A stretch of DNA of 64,000 nt, taken from NCBI RefSeq assembly GCF_003003795.1, contig NZ_PVWK01000083.1:62001-126000 (forward strand), in the 5' to 3' direction. Shown here piece after piece: positions 27,333 to 35,842 of the stretch. This DNA is from Stenomitos frigidus ULC18. Its GTDB lineage: Bacteria; Cyanobacteriota; Cyanobacteriia; Leptolyngbyales; Leptolyngbyaceae. The notes beneath the pieces were generated by a model. The model had not been told where the DNA came from and made no database searches. It saw only the letters and a list, made by a program, of their open reading frames with translations. Within the stretch, counting starts at the first letter, position 1. Every line of letters starts with the position of its first letter. The translations under genes and the position numbers were made by a program.

Positions 27333-28313
27333 TTAGCCTTTCTTCAGCTTCTGGCACGTTGGACAAAAGTGTGCCGATCGCCCTGCCATTCTAAGGCGTT
27401 CGATCGCGCTTGTACAATTGCGGCAACTATCACCATCACGTCCATACACCCAGGCAGACCCGCCATAGTTACCATTCACGCCCGCTACACTACGGAATGT
27501 CCGAAACGTGGTGCCCTTTGCCTCAATGCTGGCTTGGAGTACCTGGACGATATTCGATCGCAGTCGTTTGATTTGGGGCTGGCTGAGATGAATGCAGAGT
27601 GTTTGGGGATGAATGCCGCTCAGAAAGAGTGCCTCATCGGCATAGATGTTGCCAATGCCAGCGACGATCGTCTGGTCCAGTAGCGCATTTTTGATGGGGC
27701 GACGACGCTGGAGTTGTTGAGTCAGGTAGGCAACCGAAAACTCCTCTGCAAACGGTTCTGGGCCGAGCTGCTGCAAGCCTGTGATAATTTGCTCCGGCGC
27801 ATTCTCTGGAGGCACCCACCACATCTGCCCAAACGTGCGCTGATCCACAAAGCGCAATTCTTTACCATCGCCAAAGAATAGCCGCACTCTCGTATGTTTT
27901 TCCAGTGGTTCGGTTTGGTCTACCCACAACAGTTGACCTGTCATGCGGAGGTGCACGCCGAGCCAGCTAGAAGTGTGAGGTGTGAGGTGTGAGGTGTGAG
28001 GTTTAAGAGAGTAAGTGGCGTAGGGAGAGGCGGCGATCGGGCGATCAGGAAATGTAAGAACGTTAGTTTCCCCGTTGCTAACCGCTGACTGCTGATAGCT
28101 GATAGCTGATTTTTCCAACTCCGCCAACAAATACTTGCCGCGTCGATGCCATTGGACGATCGCGCTTCCCTGCAAGCCCGTCAAAAAATCTGGCACTGAA
28201 AAAGGGTGGGCGATGGTGCGGTCAAGCAACACATCTCCACCCTCAATTGTTTGATGCAGGGTTACGTCATTTAAACCCCGCCGAACAGTTTCAACTTCGG
28301 GCAATTCAGGCAC
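27333..28313 (-). CDS. mutM: Formamidopyrimidine-DNA glycosylase with an STRR-derived insert
   Basis: This base-excision repair enzyme removes oxidised purines. The catalytic Pro2-Glu3 are present (MPELPEVETVRRGL), as are GIGNIYADEALF and a C-terminal zinc finger with CRNC and CPTC pairs. At 326 residues it is about 50 longer than usual. The excess is a segment near residues 68-118 (KSAISYQQSAVSNGE to LTPHTSSW), encoded by GCTGATAG and GTGTGAG repeats. The insert falls before LGVHLRMTGQLLW, in a surface loop of the N-terminal domain. The frame is kept, so the enzyme may still work. Confidence 0.92.
   Translation of the reverse strand: MPELPEVETVRRGLNDVTLHQTIEGGDVLLDRTIAHPFSVPDFLTGLQGSAIVQWHRRGKYLLAELEKSAISYQQSAVSNGETNVLTFPDRPIAASPYATYSLKPHTSHLTPHTSSWLGVHLRMTGQLLWVDQTEPLEKHTRVRLFFGDGKELRFVDQRTFGQMWWVPPENAPEQIITGLQQLGPEPFAEEFSVAYLTQQLQRRRPIKNALLDQTIVAGIGNIYADEALFLSGIHPQTLCIHLSQPQIKRLRSNIVQVLQASIEAKGTTFRTFRSVAGVNGNYGGSAWVYGRDGDSCRNCTSAIERLRMAGRSAHFCPTCQKLKKG
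27971..28005. repeat. STRR heptanucleotide array inside mutM
   Basis: The heptamer GTGTGAG is repeated about four times in tandem within the mutM coding sequence and encodes TPHTSHLTPHTS-like residues. GCTGATAGCTGATAGCTGA repeats lie nearby at about 28087-28110, also within the gene. Confidence 0.8.
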
Positions 28314-28385
28314 AGGATGCTGTAAATCCTAGACAATGGACTCCAGTTTAGCGTCCCTTGTCCCTTGTCTGAAGCCCAAGCCAAT

Positions 28386-28760
28386 CTATCTTGCTTCAGT
28401 ACCCTGATTAGCATCACCTTCAACGCCACCGCTACCGCCAGGAGCATCTGCTGTCTGGGCAGGAGTTGCGCCTCCAGCCACTTCTGCAGCGCCACCTGTT
28501 TTGCGGATGCCAGCTTCAATCGGTGTTTGCTTCCCGCCGGATGCTGCTTTGCCGCCTGCTTTCTTCGAAGGTGGTGCCACTTCAACCACTTCACTGGCAG
28601 CAAAGTTGTTGGTGTTGACACCAGCGTAGTTAACTTTATCGAAGCGAACAATGACGGAGTATTTGATACCGCTCTGATCGATCGACGCAACTGTCCCATA
28701 GTCTTGGAACCAGTAAGACTCTTTGCGAAGAATTTTGACTTTAGAACCGCGCTGAACCAT
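28386..28760 (-). CDS. psaE: Photosystem I reaction centre subunit IV with C-terminal extension
   Basis: PsaE is a peripheral stromal-side subunit of photosystem I that helps ferredoxin docking and cyclic electron flow. The SH3-like core is clear ([58 protein letters not shown]) over residues 1-66. The remaining 58 residues are a Gly/Ala/Pro-rich tail ([15 protein letters not shown] to [11 protein letters not shown]) not present in the usual 65-75-residue protein. It is a single gene between mutM and cruG. The tail resembles the flexible extensions seen in some cyanobacterial PSI subunits. Confidence 0.93.
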   Translation of the reverse strand: MVQRGSKVKILRKESYWFQDYGTVASIDQSGIKYSVIVRFDKVNYAGVNTNNFAASEVVEVAPPSKKAGGKAASGGKQTPIEAGIRKTGGAAEVAGGATPAQTADAPGGSGGVEGDANQGTEAR

Positions 28761-28941
28761 GAGTGTTATTCCCTCTTATTGTTAAGCTTCAACTCATACA
28801 GCTTTATTGCCCTTAACTTTACTACGAACACAAGACACATTCAGCGCGGGTGTCAGAGGTTGAAACAATCTGAAATATTTCGAGTAGCCATTAGTGGTCA
28901 GCGGTCAGCGGTTAGCCCGTATAGAGTTTCCGCGCTGCCAC

Positions 28942-28980
28942 TCCCTACTCCCTACTCCCTACTCCCCACTCCTCACCCCA
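28942..28980. repeat. STRR heptanucleotide array (CTCCCTA)
   Basis: CTCCCTA occurs in tandem about three times and then degenerates to CTCCCCACTCCTCACCCC just beyond the end of cruG. GGTCAGCGGTCAGC repeats precede it at about 28895-28915. Confidence 0.8.
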
Positions 28981-30146
28981 TAATTCCTGCCTCTCCACTG
29001 TTTAGGTGTTTGGATTGAAGACAAGAAAATCCTGAGTACCGCGATCGGGTCTGCAAGGGGAGAGAGCCAGAAAAGCCAGGCAGAGTTTGACTGAGTACGA
29101 TCGCAGGATGGGGCGATCGCAAAGTTGAGTCCGATGCGGATTAGCACCAGTAACAGGTTTAGGCTAAAAGCAGCGAGAGTGGTTAGGGTAGCAGTGCCGC
29201 CAAGGACATGGCTCAATAGCAGTAGCACGATCGGGATTGGTAACCCCTGTACTGCCAACAACAGCAGCCAATCGCCCCAAATTTGACTGGGGGAAGCGGC
29301 ATCCTTGAGGTCGAGCGATCGCCCCCATTCGCGCCATGTTTCGGCAGCCCCTTCATACATCCGCACCTTCAGCACGTTGGCGCCATCCAAAAAGGCAACT
29401 CTGCCACCTTGCGCCGCGATCGCCCGCACCAGGGTGACATCATCACAGAACGATCGGCGCGCCACTGTGTAACCGCCTATCTGAACTAGCTGCGATCGGC
29501 GGCAAAAAAAGCACTGCCCGTTTGCCATCACCCGCTCTGGCCGATTTTCGGTTTCGCCTGCTGGCCCAAAGCGATAAACCAGAGTCATCAAAAGAGCTGG
29601 ATGGAGCAGCAATTCGCCTGGATATTTAAGCAGGAATTGTGGTGCGAGTGAAATCAAGTCATAGCCTTCGTCCAAGGCCGTCGCCAGCAGACTCGCAACC
29701 AATCCGGGTTGTGGCTGAGTATCGGCGTCGATGCCCAACACCCAATCACTTTTCTCAGCACTGGACAAAAACCCGTGATGCAGTGCCCACGGACGACCGA
29801 CCCAATCACTGGGTAACGGGTCATCATTCATAAGGCGGAAGCGTGGGTCGGCTTGCTGGGCTGCTTTGACTAAAGCGGGAGTGCTGTCGCTGGAATGACT
29901 ATCCACAACCAGAATTTCTCGCACTTCATAGCTTTGACGGCTAAGCCCAACAAGACAGGGCGTCAGGCGCTCTGCCTCGTTCAACGTCGGAACCACAATA
30001 CTCACCGTACCCAACTGCTCAGGGGTGGGGGCTTTGGGAAGCAGTGGCGGATAGCGGCCAGGGCCACGCAATAAACGGGAAAGCAGAATCGCGATTGCTG
30101 GCAGTTGCGCCAGAAGTAGCCCTAACAACAAGGCGTCTCTACTCAC
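28959..30146 (-). CDS. cruG: Carotenoid 2'-O-glycosyltransferase, CruG-like
   Basis: This 395-residue protein is a family 2 glycosyltransferase with an N-terminal anchor and C-terminal membrane helices. Motifs include VSIVVPTLNEAERLTPCLVG, ILVVDSHSSDSTPALV, the DxD-type GIDADTQPQPG and ARRSFCDDVTLVRAI. CruG attaches the sugar to myxol. The neighbouring cruF ends at 30143, so the start of this gene overlaps its stop as ATGA, showing translational coupling. The assignment rests on this pairing as well as on the GT2 fold. Confidence 0.85.
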   Translation of the reverse strand: MSRDALLLGLLLAQLPAIAILLSRLLRGPGRYPPLLPKAPTPEQLGTVSIVVPTLNEAERLTPCLVGLSRQSYEVREILVVDSHSSDSTPALVKAAQQADPRFRLMNDDPLPSDWVGRPWALHHGFLSSAEKSDWVLGIDADTQPQPGLVASLLATALDEGYDLISLAPQFLLKYPGELLLHPALLMTLVYRFGPAGETENRPERVMANGQCFFCRRSQLVQIGGYTVARRSFCDDVTLVRAIAAQGGRVAFLDGANVLKVRMYEGAAETWREWGRSLDLKDAASPSQIWGDWLLLLAVQGLPIPIVLLLLSHVLGGTATLTTLAAFSLNLLLVLIRIGLNFAIAPSCDRTQSNSAWLFWLSPLADPIAVLRIFLSSIQTPKQWRGRNYGVRSGE

Positions 30147-31117
30147 GAGGATGATTTTGATACAACCGCCACAGGTACATTGGGGACGGAACCCTTTAAG
30201 GCGGTTGCCTTTTCGGTTTCGCTGCGGGGCTGAGCGGCATCGTTGGTGCTCGTGCCCGCATCCGACCCGTCACCAGGCTTGGCAAGCCACCACAGACCCA
30301 TTGCTGGCAGCACGCCCAAAATGGCACCGATCACGGTAGGAATCCAAAACCGCGCATCTAACTGGTTCACCGTGATGATGGCGCCAAAGGCAAAATTGAC
30401 CAAATAAATAATGAGCGGCACCGTTAGCTGCGATCGAGAAAGGGTGATCGTCGTGTTTCGCCAGCAAAATGCCGCTACCGACATAAACAGAGCACCTGTT
30501 CCCAGCCAACCAGACAGATTGCGATAGGGCATCCCAAAGAACTGCCCTGGATCGCGGAATTCCCAAAAAGGATAGGCTGTCTGACTCATAGCAGGATCAA
30601 GCACAAAGTCCCAGGCAGTCAGGAGCAAGGCACCCACTGCGATCGCGCCTATTGTCTTGACCCAACCTTTCATACCGATCGCCTCTAGCCCCACCCATGC
30701 CAAAAGGAAAGTCGATAACCCCACGTAAAACCAGGAGAGGGGAATCGTAAAAGGCACTAATCCAGCAATTTTGTAGCCCAGACCGTTCAAGTAGCCGTAA
30801 TGCCCAAACGGGAAGCCTGTGCTGGTTCCTAGTAATTCGCTGCTGAGGGAGAGCCCGATCGCGGGCAACATAAATAGCAGCCAGGCACGCCATCCCAGCG
30901 TGCGATACGCATAAAGAGCGACGGTCGCCGCCCCCAACAAAATGTAGACAACCCCACCACCCGCCATACTCCATCCAAAGAGAGCTTGACCAAACGCAGG
31001 TAGCGTGCCGATAAATTCAGGATTTGGTAAGACTAATAGCAAACCTGCTAGCCCAAAGACCAACGATAGAATATGACCTGTCAGACAAAAACGCTCGATT
31101 ACAACCAGCTGTCTCAT
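30143..31117 (-). CDS. cruF: Carotenoid 1'-hydroxylase, CruF-like
   Basis: This 324-residue multi-pass membrane protein belongs to the carotenoid biosynthesis (CruF) family, which hydrates the psi end of gamma-carotene. The hallmark SSELLGTSTGFPFGHYGYL is present near residues 92-110, followed by PFTIPLSWFYVGLSTFLLAW and AWDFVLDPAMS. It is the first gene of a two-gene unit with cruG. Together they would make myxol glycosides of the thylakoid or cell membrane. The C-terminal 40 residues are polar and look non-conserved. Confidence 0.9.
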   Translation of the reverse strand: MRQLVVIERFCLTGHILSLVFGLAGLLLVLPNPEFIGTLPAFGQALFGWSMAGGGVVYILLGAATVALYAYRTLGWRAWLLFMLPAIGLSLSSELLGTSTGFPFGHYGYLNGLGYKIAGLVPFTIPLSWFYVGLSTFLLAWVGLEAIGMKGWVKTIGAIAVGALLLTAWDFVLDPAMSQTAYPFWEFRDPGQFFGMPYRNLSGWLGTGALFMSVAAFCWRNTTITLSRSQLTVPLIIYLVNFAFGAIITVNQLDARFWIPTVIGAILGVLPAMGLWWLAKPGDGSDAGTSTNDAAQPRSETEKATALKGSVPNVPVAVVSKSSS

Positions 31118-31443
31118 GGAGACTCCTCAAAACACAGGGCACTGAAAAACCGCTAGCTATAAGTTTACAAATGTTTATGAAAATAGTGCAGGTCGCGATC
31201 GTTTTTAGCTGGAATTGGTAGAGAAAAAGCAGAGAGAACCAATTCAGCAAGGCAAGCGATTAGAGAAGGCGGCATAATCAGCTTCGCTAACCCACCCCCA
31301 TAATCCAACAAATTTACCGTATTGGTCAGATAAAAGAGACGAAGAGCCGCAACAGATGTTTTGCAGCCAGCACTTCGCAATACACGTCAATCAGATGTGA
31401 TATCCTAGACTAGAAGTAAGCCAGCAGGAGCTGGTTGCTTTTG
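31118..31443. other. Intergenic region upstream of cruF and the tRNA
   Basis: This 326-bp gap separates cruF from tRNA-Pro. It must hold the promoters of both. A small CCAGCAGGAGCTGG inverted repeat lies at 31421-31434 directly before the tRNA. No protein gene is supported. Confidence 0.5.
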
Positions 31444-31517
31444 CGGGATGTGGCGCAGCTTGGTAGCGCACTTCGTTCGGGACGAAGGGGCCGTGGGTTC
31501 GAATCCCGCCATCCCGA
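31444..31517 (+). tRNA. tRNA-Pro (anticodon CGG)
   Basis: The acceptor arms CGGGATG (31444-31450) and CATCCCG (31510-31516) pair fully, with discriminator A at 31517. The D arm GCGCAGCTTGGTAGCGC, the anticodon stem CTTCG/CGAAG around TTCGGGA, and the T arm GTGGGTTCGAATCCCGC are all standard. The anticodon reads CGG for Pro codon CCG. The CCA end is not encoded. Confidence 0.95.
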
Positions 31518-31535
31518 TTATTTTAGCGTCTACTG

Positions 31536-32747
31536 TTAGTCAGAACTGGAAGCCAGCGCGCTGGGCTGATAGCAGATGCCTGCTTGCTTGAAGCGTCGTA
31601 GGGCTTCTCCCAGACGATCGCAGTCAGCAATCAAGCTAATGCGAACATAGCCTTCACCACCACTGCCAAAAGCGTTACCGGGCGTAACCACCACACCGGT
31701 TTCTTGCAAAACAGAGAGCGCAAAATCTGTAGAACCGATGCCAGGAGGACATTCAACCCAGAGATACATCGTGGCACTGGGTTTGGGCACCGTCCAACCT
31801 AGTTCGGCAAGCCCTTGAATCAAAAAATCACGACGGGTGCGATAGCGAGCCTGTACTTCGTGTAAGTAGACATCGGGAAGTTGCAGTGCCGTTTCAGCAG
31901 CGGTTTGCAGAGCCGCAAAAATGCCGTAGTCCAGGTTTGTCTTCAGCGTGCGTAAGCCCTGCACAATGTGGCGATTACCAACCACAAAACCGACCCGCCA
32001 ACCTGCCATATTGTAGGTCTTGGAGAGGGTATGAAACTCTACCCCAATCTCCTTGGCACCAGGAATTTCGAGCAAGCTGGTGGGCTGGTAACCGTCGAAG
32101 GCAAGCTCAGCGTAACAAAGGTCGTGCACTAGCAGAATTTCGTAGTGACGGGCAAAGGCGACAATTTCTTCAAAAAACTCGCGAGGGGCAGTTGCAGCGG
32201 TGGGATTGCTAGGGTAGTTGAAATACAGGATTTTTGCCTGCTGGGCGATCGCTTCAGGAATGGCTGTTACATCAATCAGCCAGCCGTTTTCTGGTTTAAG
32301 TATCAAGCTATGAATGGTTGCTCCCGCAATCAGCGGCCCCCGGAAGTGTGCCGGGTAGGCAGGGCTGGGTACCAACACCACATCGCCAGGATTCACATAG
32401 GCCAGTGCGAGATGTGTCAATCCTTCTTTAGACCCCAACAGCGGCAGTGCTTCGCCTTCGGGGTCTAGCTTGACGTTGTAGCGGCGGTAATACCAGTCCG
32501 TAATCGTACGCCGGAAGCTTGCGGTTCCTTCAAACGGTGGATAGCCGTGATTAGCCGGATCTTGTAAGGCCGCGATCGCCGCTTCCACCACTGGGGTTGG
32601 GGTTGGTCCATCCGGGTTACCCATTCCCAGATCAATCAGATCCAATCCTTGCTCCCTGGCACGTACTTTGAGTTCATCCAAACGAGCAAAGACGTAAGGA
32701 GGCAGCGATCGCAGACGATCGGCAGGCTTAAGCCAATCTAAGGTCAT
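31536..32747 (-). CDS. Class I/II PLP-dependent aminotransferase
   Basis: This 403-residue enzyme is close to aspartate or LL-diaminopimelate aminotransferases. It has the PLP-binding Lys in TLSKTYNMAGWRVGF, the substrate-binding NYPSNPTAATAP and LVHDLCYAELAFDGY, and the N-terminal LGMGNPDGPTPTPVVEA. The start overlaps the stop of the upstream dehydrogenase as ATGA, so the two are translated as one unit. The substrate is not certain from sequence alone. It begins only about 20 bp beyond the tRNA, on the opposite strand. Confidence 0.88.
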   Translation of the reverse strand: MTLDWLKPADRLRSLPPYVFARLDELKVRAREQGLDLIDLGMGNPDGPTPTPVVEAAIAALQDPANHGYPPFEGTASFRRTITDWYYRRYNVKLDPEGEALPLLGSKEGLTHLALAYVNPGDVVLVPSPAYPAHFRGPLIAGATIHSLILKPENGWLIDVTAIPEAIAQQAKILYFNYPSNPTAATAPREFFEEIVAFARHYEILLVHDLCYAELAFDGYQPTSLLEIPGAKEIGVEFHTLSKTYNMAGWRVGFVVGNRHIVQGLRTLKTNLDYGIFAALQTAAETALQLPDVYLHEVQARYRTRRDFLIQGLAELGWTVPKPSATMYLWVECPPGIGSTDFALSVLQETGVVVTPGNAFGSGGEGYVRISLIADCDRLGEALRRFKQAGICYQPSALASSSD

Positions 32748-33976
32748 GCCGTCACCTCATTGGTAGAGTGAGGGGCGAGGGGTGAGGGGTGAGGGGTATG
32801 GCTTATGCCCTCTTCGCGGTGTGGGTGAGAGGCTGGTTGTTCACTCCTCTCTCCTCTCTCCTCTCTCCTGACCTCTTTTGCTGTTGTTGACACCATTGCT
32901 GCCATCAGTTGCGCTGTTTCTACTGCAAAGGGGAGACGGTGAATATCGGAAGACTCAGCACACGCGATGGCTGCCGCTTGCTGTAAGTCAGCGATCGACA
33001 CAGTTGTAAGGCCCAGATCATCAAGGCTTTGAGGCAAGCCAATCTCGCCGTAAAACTTCAAGAGCTGCTGGCGGGAAGTCGCAGCTAACTGGTTACCTTG
33101 CACAATTTCTTCTAACCGCAGCTGCACCAAAATACCATAAGCGACTTTCTCGCCGTGCAAAGTATCGTGGCTAGCAAGCAGATTGGTCAAGCCATTGTGA
33201 ACCGCGTGAGCAGCAACGGTACGGCATTGGGCACCACCCAAGCCACCAATCACGCCAGCAAGTAGCACGGTAGCATCCACCACTTCTTGCCAGGTTTGGC
33301 CACCCGGTTCCTCAAGGGCAAGCGCCGCCTTCTGAAACAAAATATCACGCAACACTCGCGCCTGCTGCACCGCTGCAATGATCAGGGTTTGCTGCGAATG
33401 ACCACTGCTGACCGAGGCTTCATACCACTTGGCGATCGCGTCACCAATGCCCGCAACCAATGTCCGCCGGGGGGCCGTTTGCACCAGGTCATAATCCAGT
33501 ACGAGCAAATCAGGGCAGCGCACAAGCGCCACATCATACTGAAACGCGCCTTGGTCAGAATAGACATTGGAAAGCGCTGTCCAGGCGGCACAGGTTGCGG
33601 CTGAAGTCGGGATCGTGACGATGGGTAGCTGCTGGTAGTAAGCCAACAGTTTGGCGGTATCCAGCGCTTTACCACCGCCAATGCCGATGACAACATCGGC
33701 ACAATGCTGCTTAGCCGCCTTGATCAGGGTGGCTAGCGTCGTCTCGCTGCAATCAGGGCTATAGGACATCCAGGCAGTCTGGAGGGCTTCGCGCTCTAGG
33801 GCTGGCTGCAACTGCGGTTGCATGGTTGCCAGGGTATGGTTACCGCCAATCACGAGCGGCCGCTGCCCCAACTGCACGATCGCGCCACCCACCTGAGCCA
33901 ACAACCCGTGACCGCGTAATACCTGTGCTGGAGCGATCGTAAGCGGGGGTTGAAACGCAATGTTTGAATGAGACAT
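32744..33976 (-). CDS. Iron-containing alcohol dehydrogenase family (glycerol dehydrogenase-like)
   Basis: This 410-residue protein has the dinucleotide-binding GIGGGKALDTAKLLA and the following TIPTSAATCAAWTALSNVYS of the glycerol-1-phosphate/glycerol dehydrogenase group, and His residues for the metal (VAAHAVHNGL, LASHDTLHGEKVAYG). The catalytic domain ends near residue 365 (STTAKEVRREE). The last 45 residues are low complexity (SHPHREEGISHTPHPSPLA) and come from CTCCTCT and GTGAGGG heptamer repeats. It is the first gene of a coupled pair with the aminotransferase. The natural substrate is unknown. Confidence 0.85.
   Translation of the reverse strand: MSHSNIAFQPPLTIAPAQVLRGHGLLAQVGGAIVQLGQRPLVIGGNHTLATMQPQLQPALEREALQTAWMSYSPDCSETTLATLIKAAKQHCADVVIGIGGGKALDTAKLLAYYQQLPIVTIPTSAATCAAWTALSNVYSDQGAFQYDVALVRCPDLLVLDYDLVQTAPRRTLVAGIGDAIAKWYEASVSSGHSQQTLIIAAVQQARVLRDILFQKAALALEEPGGQTWQEVVDATVLLAGVIGGLGGAQCRTVAAHAVHNGLTNLLASHDTLHGEKVAYGILVQLRLEEIVQGNQLAATSRQQLLKFYGEIGLPQSLDDLGLTTVSIADLQQAAAIACAESSDIHRLPFAVETAQLMAAMVSTTAKEVRREERGERSEQPASHPHREEGISHTPHPSPLAPHSTNEVTA
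32768..32875. repeat. STRR heptanucleotide tracts in the 3' end of the dehydrogenase gene
   Basis: GGTGAGG-type heptamers (32768-32800) and CTCCTCT-type heptamers (about 32845-32872) lie within the last 45 codons of the dehydrogenase gene. Confidence 0.75.
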
Positions 33977-34084
33977 AGCAGAAACGGAGTGGAACGCTAG
34001 ACGGGAGAGATGGGAGCAGTGCGGGTGCTAAAGCTGAAGCATGGCATCAGTCTAAAGCAACCATCCAGAGCCTATAAGCGACGC

Positions 34085-34630
34085 TCAGTCTGCCGGCTTC
34101 GGGGCTGATGGTTTCGTCGGCAAAAGCGCTAGCTGCTCACGATCAATTTCGACGATCCCAGCCTGATCCGTCGGGGAGGCAAGCGACGGCTTCACCTGAC
34201 CCACGTACACGGGTTGAGAGACCCCTTCCTTGGGATGGAGAATGGCTCTGGCGCGAATCGTCATTGTGGCTTCGCCCTGCGACAACCGCCCTGTGGAGTA
34301 AAGATCAATCGCTGCCTGTTGCAGCGTCGCATCAAGTGCGGTTTCGGTAATGGTCGGTGGCACCACAATCACCACCTGGGAAGCGCCAGAGTCAAAGACA
34401 CGGACGTACTTAACGGCACCAGGAATCTGCGGGCGATCGTGCAACCCTAACCCCAGCGCAAACAGACCACCCGTCAGCACACCCATGAAGCCGGTGATGC
34501 CAACCAGGCGAAACCGAATGCCCCACTTCAGCAGCCAGCCCAGAACCATCAGAGCCGCGCAGAAGAGGGTGAAATACCCTGACCAGATGGCGATCGTAAC
34601 CAGTGGAAAACCAAACAACATGCGATTCAC
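34085..34630 (-). CDS. Ycf51-like (DUF2518) membrane protein
   Basis: This 181-residue protein starts with two membrane segments (about 9-35 and 40-62) and continues as a soluble domain (KYVRVFDSGASQVVIVVPPT). That matches the Ycf51/DUF2518 family conserved in cyanobacteria and some plastids. Function is unknown. The second Met (residue 4) is an alternative start. The TPR gene upstream ends 18 bp before it on the same strand, so they are probably co-transcribed. Confidence 0.8.
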   Translation of the reverse strand: MNRMLFGFPLVTIAIWSGYFTLFCAALMVLGWLLKWGIRFRLVGITGFMGVLTGGLFALGLGLHDRPQIPGAVKYVRVFDSGASQVVIVVPPTITETALDATLQQAAIDLYSTGRLSQGEATMTIRARAILHPKEGVSQPVYVGQVKPSLASPTDQAGIVEIDREQLALLPTKPSAPKPAD

Positions 34631-34648
34631 GAGAAAAGAGCGACGAAC

Positions 34649-35071
34649 TTAAGCCTCAGACAACCAGACTTTGACACGCTCCAAACTTTGCCAGCCCGGT
34701 TTGCGTACAAAACCATCCTCAATATTCTGCGCAACTTCGTCACGCAATTCAGGTACCGCCATGACAAGTTGCTGCACGATTTCGATATGCTGCCGCACAC
34801 CTTTTTTAGAGGTCTCTAGCATCGCCAACACCAAGTTGACCCGTGCTTGGGGATCTTGAGGATTCAGCTTGACGGCCTTTTGTGCAGCTTCGTAAGCCTG
34901 GTTGGGCTTTTCAAGCAGTAGGTACAGCCACGCCAGACAAGTCCAGGCAGAGCTACTCTTACGGGAGCGATTGCATACCTCTTGAAACACCGGAATCAGC
35001 GTTTCAGGGGCTTCGCCTGCCTTATAGCGCTCAATGCCTTCGTCAAAGAGTGAGTCAACAGTTTGAGTCAT
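34649..35071 (-). CDS. TPR domain protein
   Basis: This 140-residue soluble protein consists of about two to three tetratricopeptide-like repeats (WTCLAWLYLLLEKPNQAYEA, AQKAVKLNPQDPQARVNLVL). It ends with a basic, aromatic tail (FVRKPGWQSLERVKVWLSEA). There is no signal peptide. It lies directly upstream of the Ycf51-like gene. The partner is unknown. Confidence 0.82.
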   Translation of the reverse strand: MTQTVDSLFDEGIERYKAGEAPETLIPVFQEVCNRSRKSSSAWTCLAWLYLLLEKPNQAYEAAQKAVKLNPQDPQARVNLVLAMLETSKKGVRQHIEIVQQLVMAVPELRDEVAQNIEDGFVRKPGWQSLERVKVWLSEA

Positions 35072-35160
35072 AGGTCAGAAACTAAAATTGTTAGTTGTTG
35101 GTTGTTAGCAGTTCACACTAAAAACTAACAACTAACGCTTAACAACGATGAAGCTAAGAG

Positions 35161-35517
35161 CTAAGCCGAGAACGATTTGCCACAGCCGCAGGTTTGGTCA
35201 GCGTTGGGGTTAGTGAACTGGAAGCCGCCACCAATCAACGCATCGCTATAGTCCAGTACTAAACCATACAGGTAAAGTAAGCTCTTAGGATCGCACACAA
35301 CTTTGAAGCCGTCGTAGTCATAGACTTCATCCGTTGGCTGAATATTGCTGGCGTCTTCAAAGTTCATGGTGTAAGACATGCCAGAGCAGCCACCGCCCTT
35401 GACACCTACGCGCAAACACAAATCCTGCCCCTGTTTTTCCCGAAGCAGCAGAACGTGCTTCAGAGCAGCATCTGTCATGAGAATACCTTGCCGTTGCGAT
35501 TGCGCTGTTTGCGTCAT
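35161..35517 (-). CDS. Iron-sulfur cluster assembly A-type protein
   Basis: This 118-residue protein belongs to the IscA/SufA/ErpA family of Fe-S carriers. The three conserved cysteines are in GGGCSGMSY and CGCGKSFS, and the family stretch [12 protein letters not shown] is intact. The first ten residues ([10 protein letters not shown]) are variable. It is a stand-alone gene here with no suf or isc neighbours. Confidence 0.93.
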   Translation of the reverse strand: MTQTAQSQRQGILMTDAALKHVLLLREKQGQDLCLRVGVKGGGCSGMSYTMNFEDASNIQPTDEVYDYDGFKVVCDPKSLLYLYGLVLDYSDALIGGGFQFTNPNADQTCGCGKSFSA

Positions 35518-35842
35518 TGCTTAAAAAGCTCCTTGCCAGTATTCAGTCTCAACCGTGCGTACCTATTCATCCATACTATCAGGGATAAATCACACCTGGG
35601 TAGGCACGTGGGAGCATAGTTGACTGGCTAGGACTGTAAATTTCTTCTACCCTGGAGGCTTAGCGCGTTTTGCCTTGATCTTTGAGCCTGAACGGCTGGT
35701 ACTCGTAGGTAGTGCAACAGGAGGAACCAGATTAATGTTTAAGATAAGTATCTGCTCCCGATCGGTTAGGTTCGTTTTAAATAATCTTTGTCGATTTTGG
35801 TCGATCGTCCTTTTTTAGCGTTAACTGGCTCCTGAAAGTTTT
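35518..35842. other. Intergenic region
   Basis: This 325-bp gap lies between the divergent A-type Fe-S gene and the 545-residue unknown gene. It shows no repeat array, hairpin with T tract or small ORF that I can support. Both promoters should be here. Confidence 0.5.
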
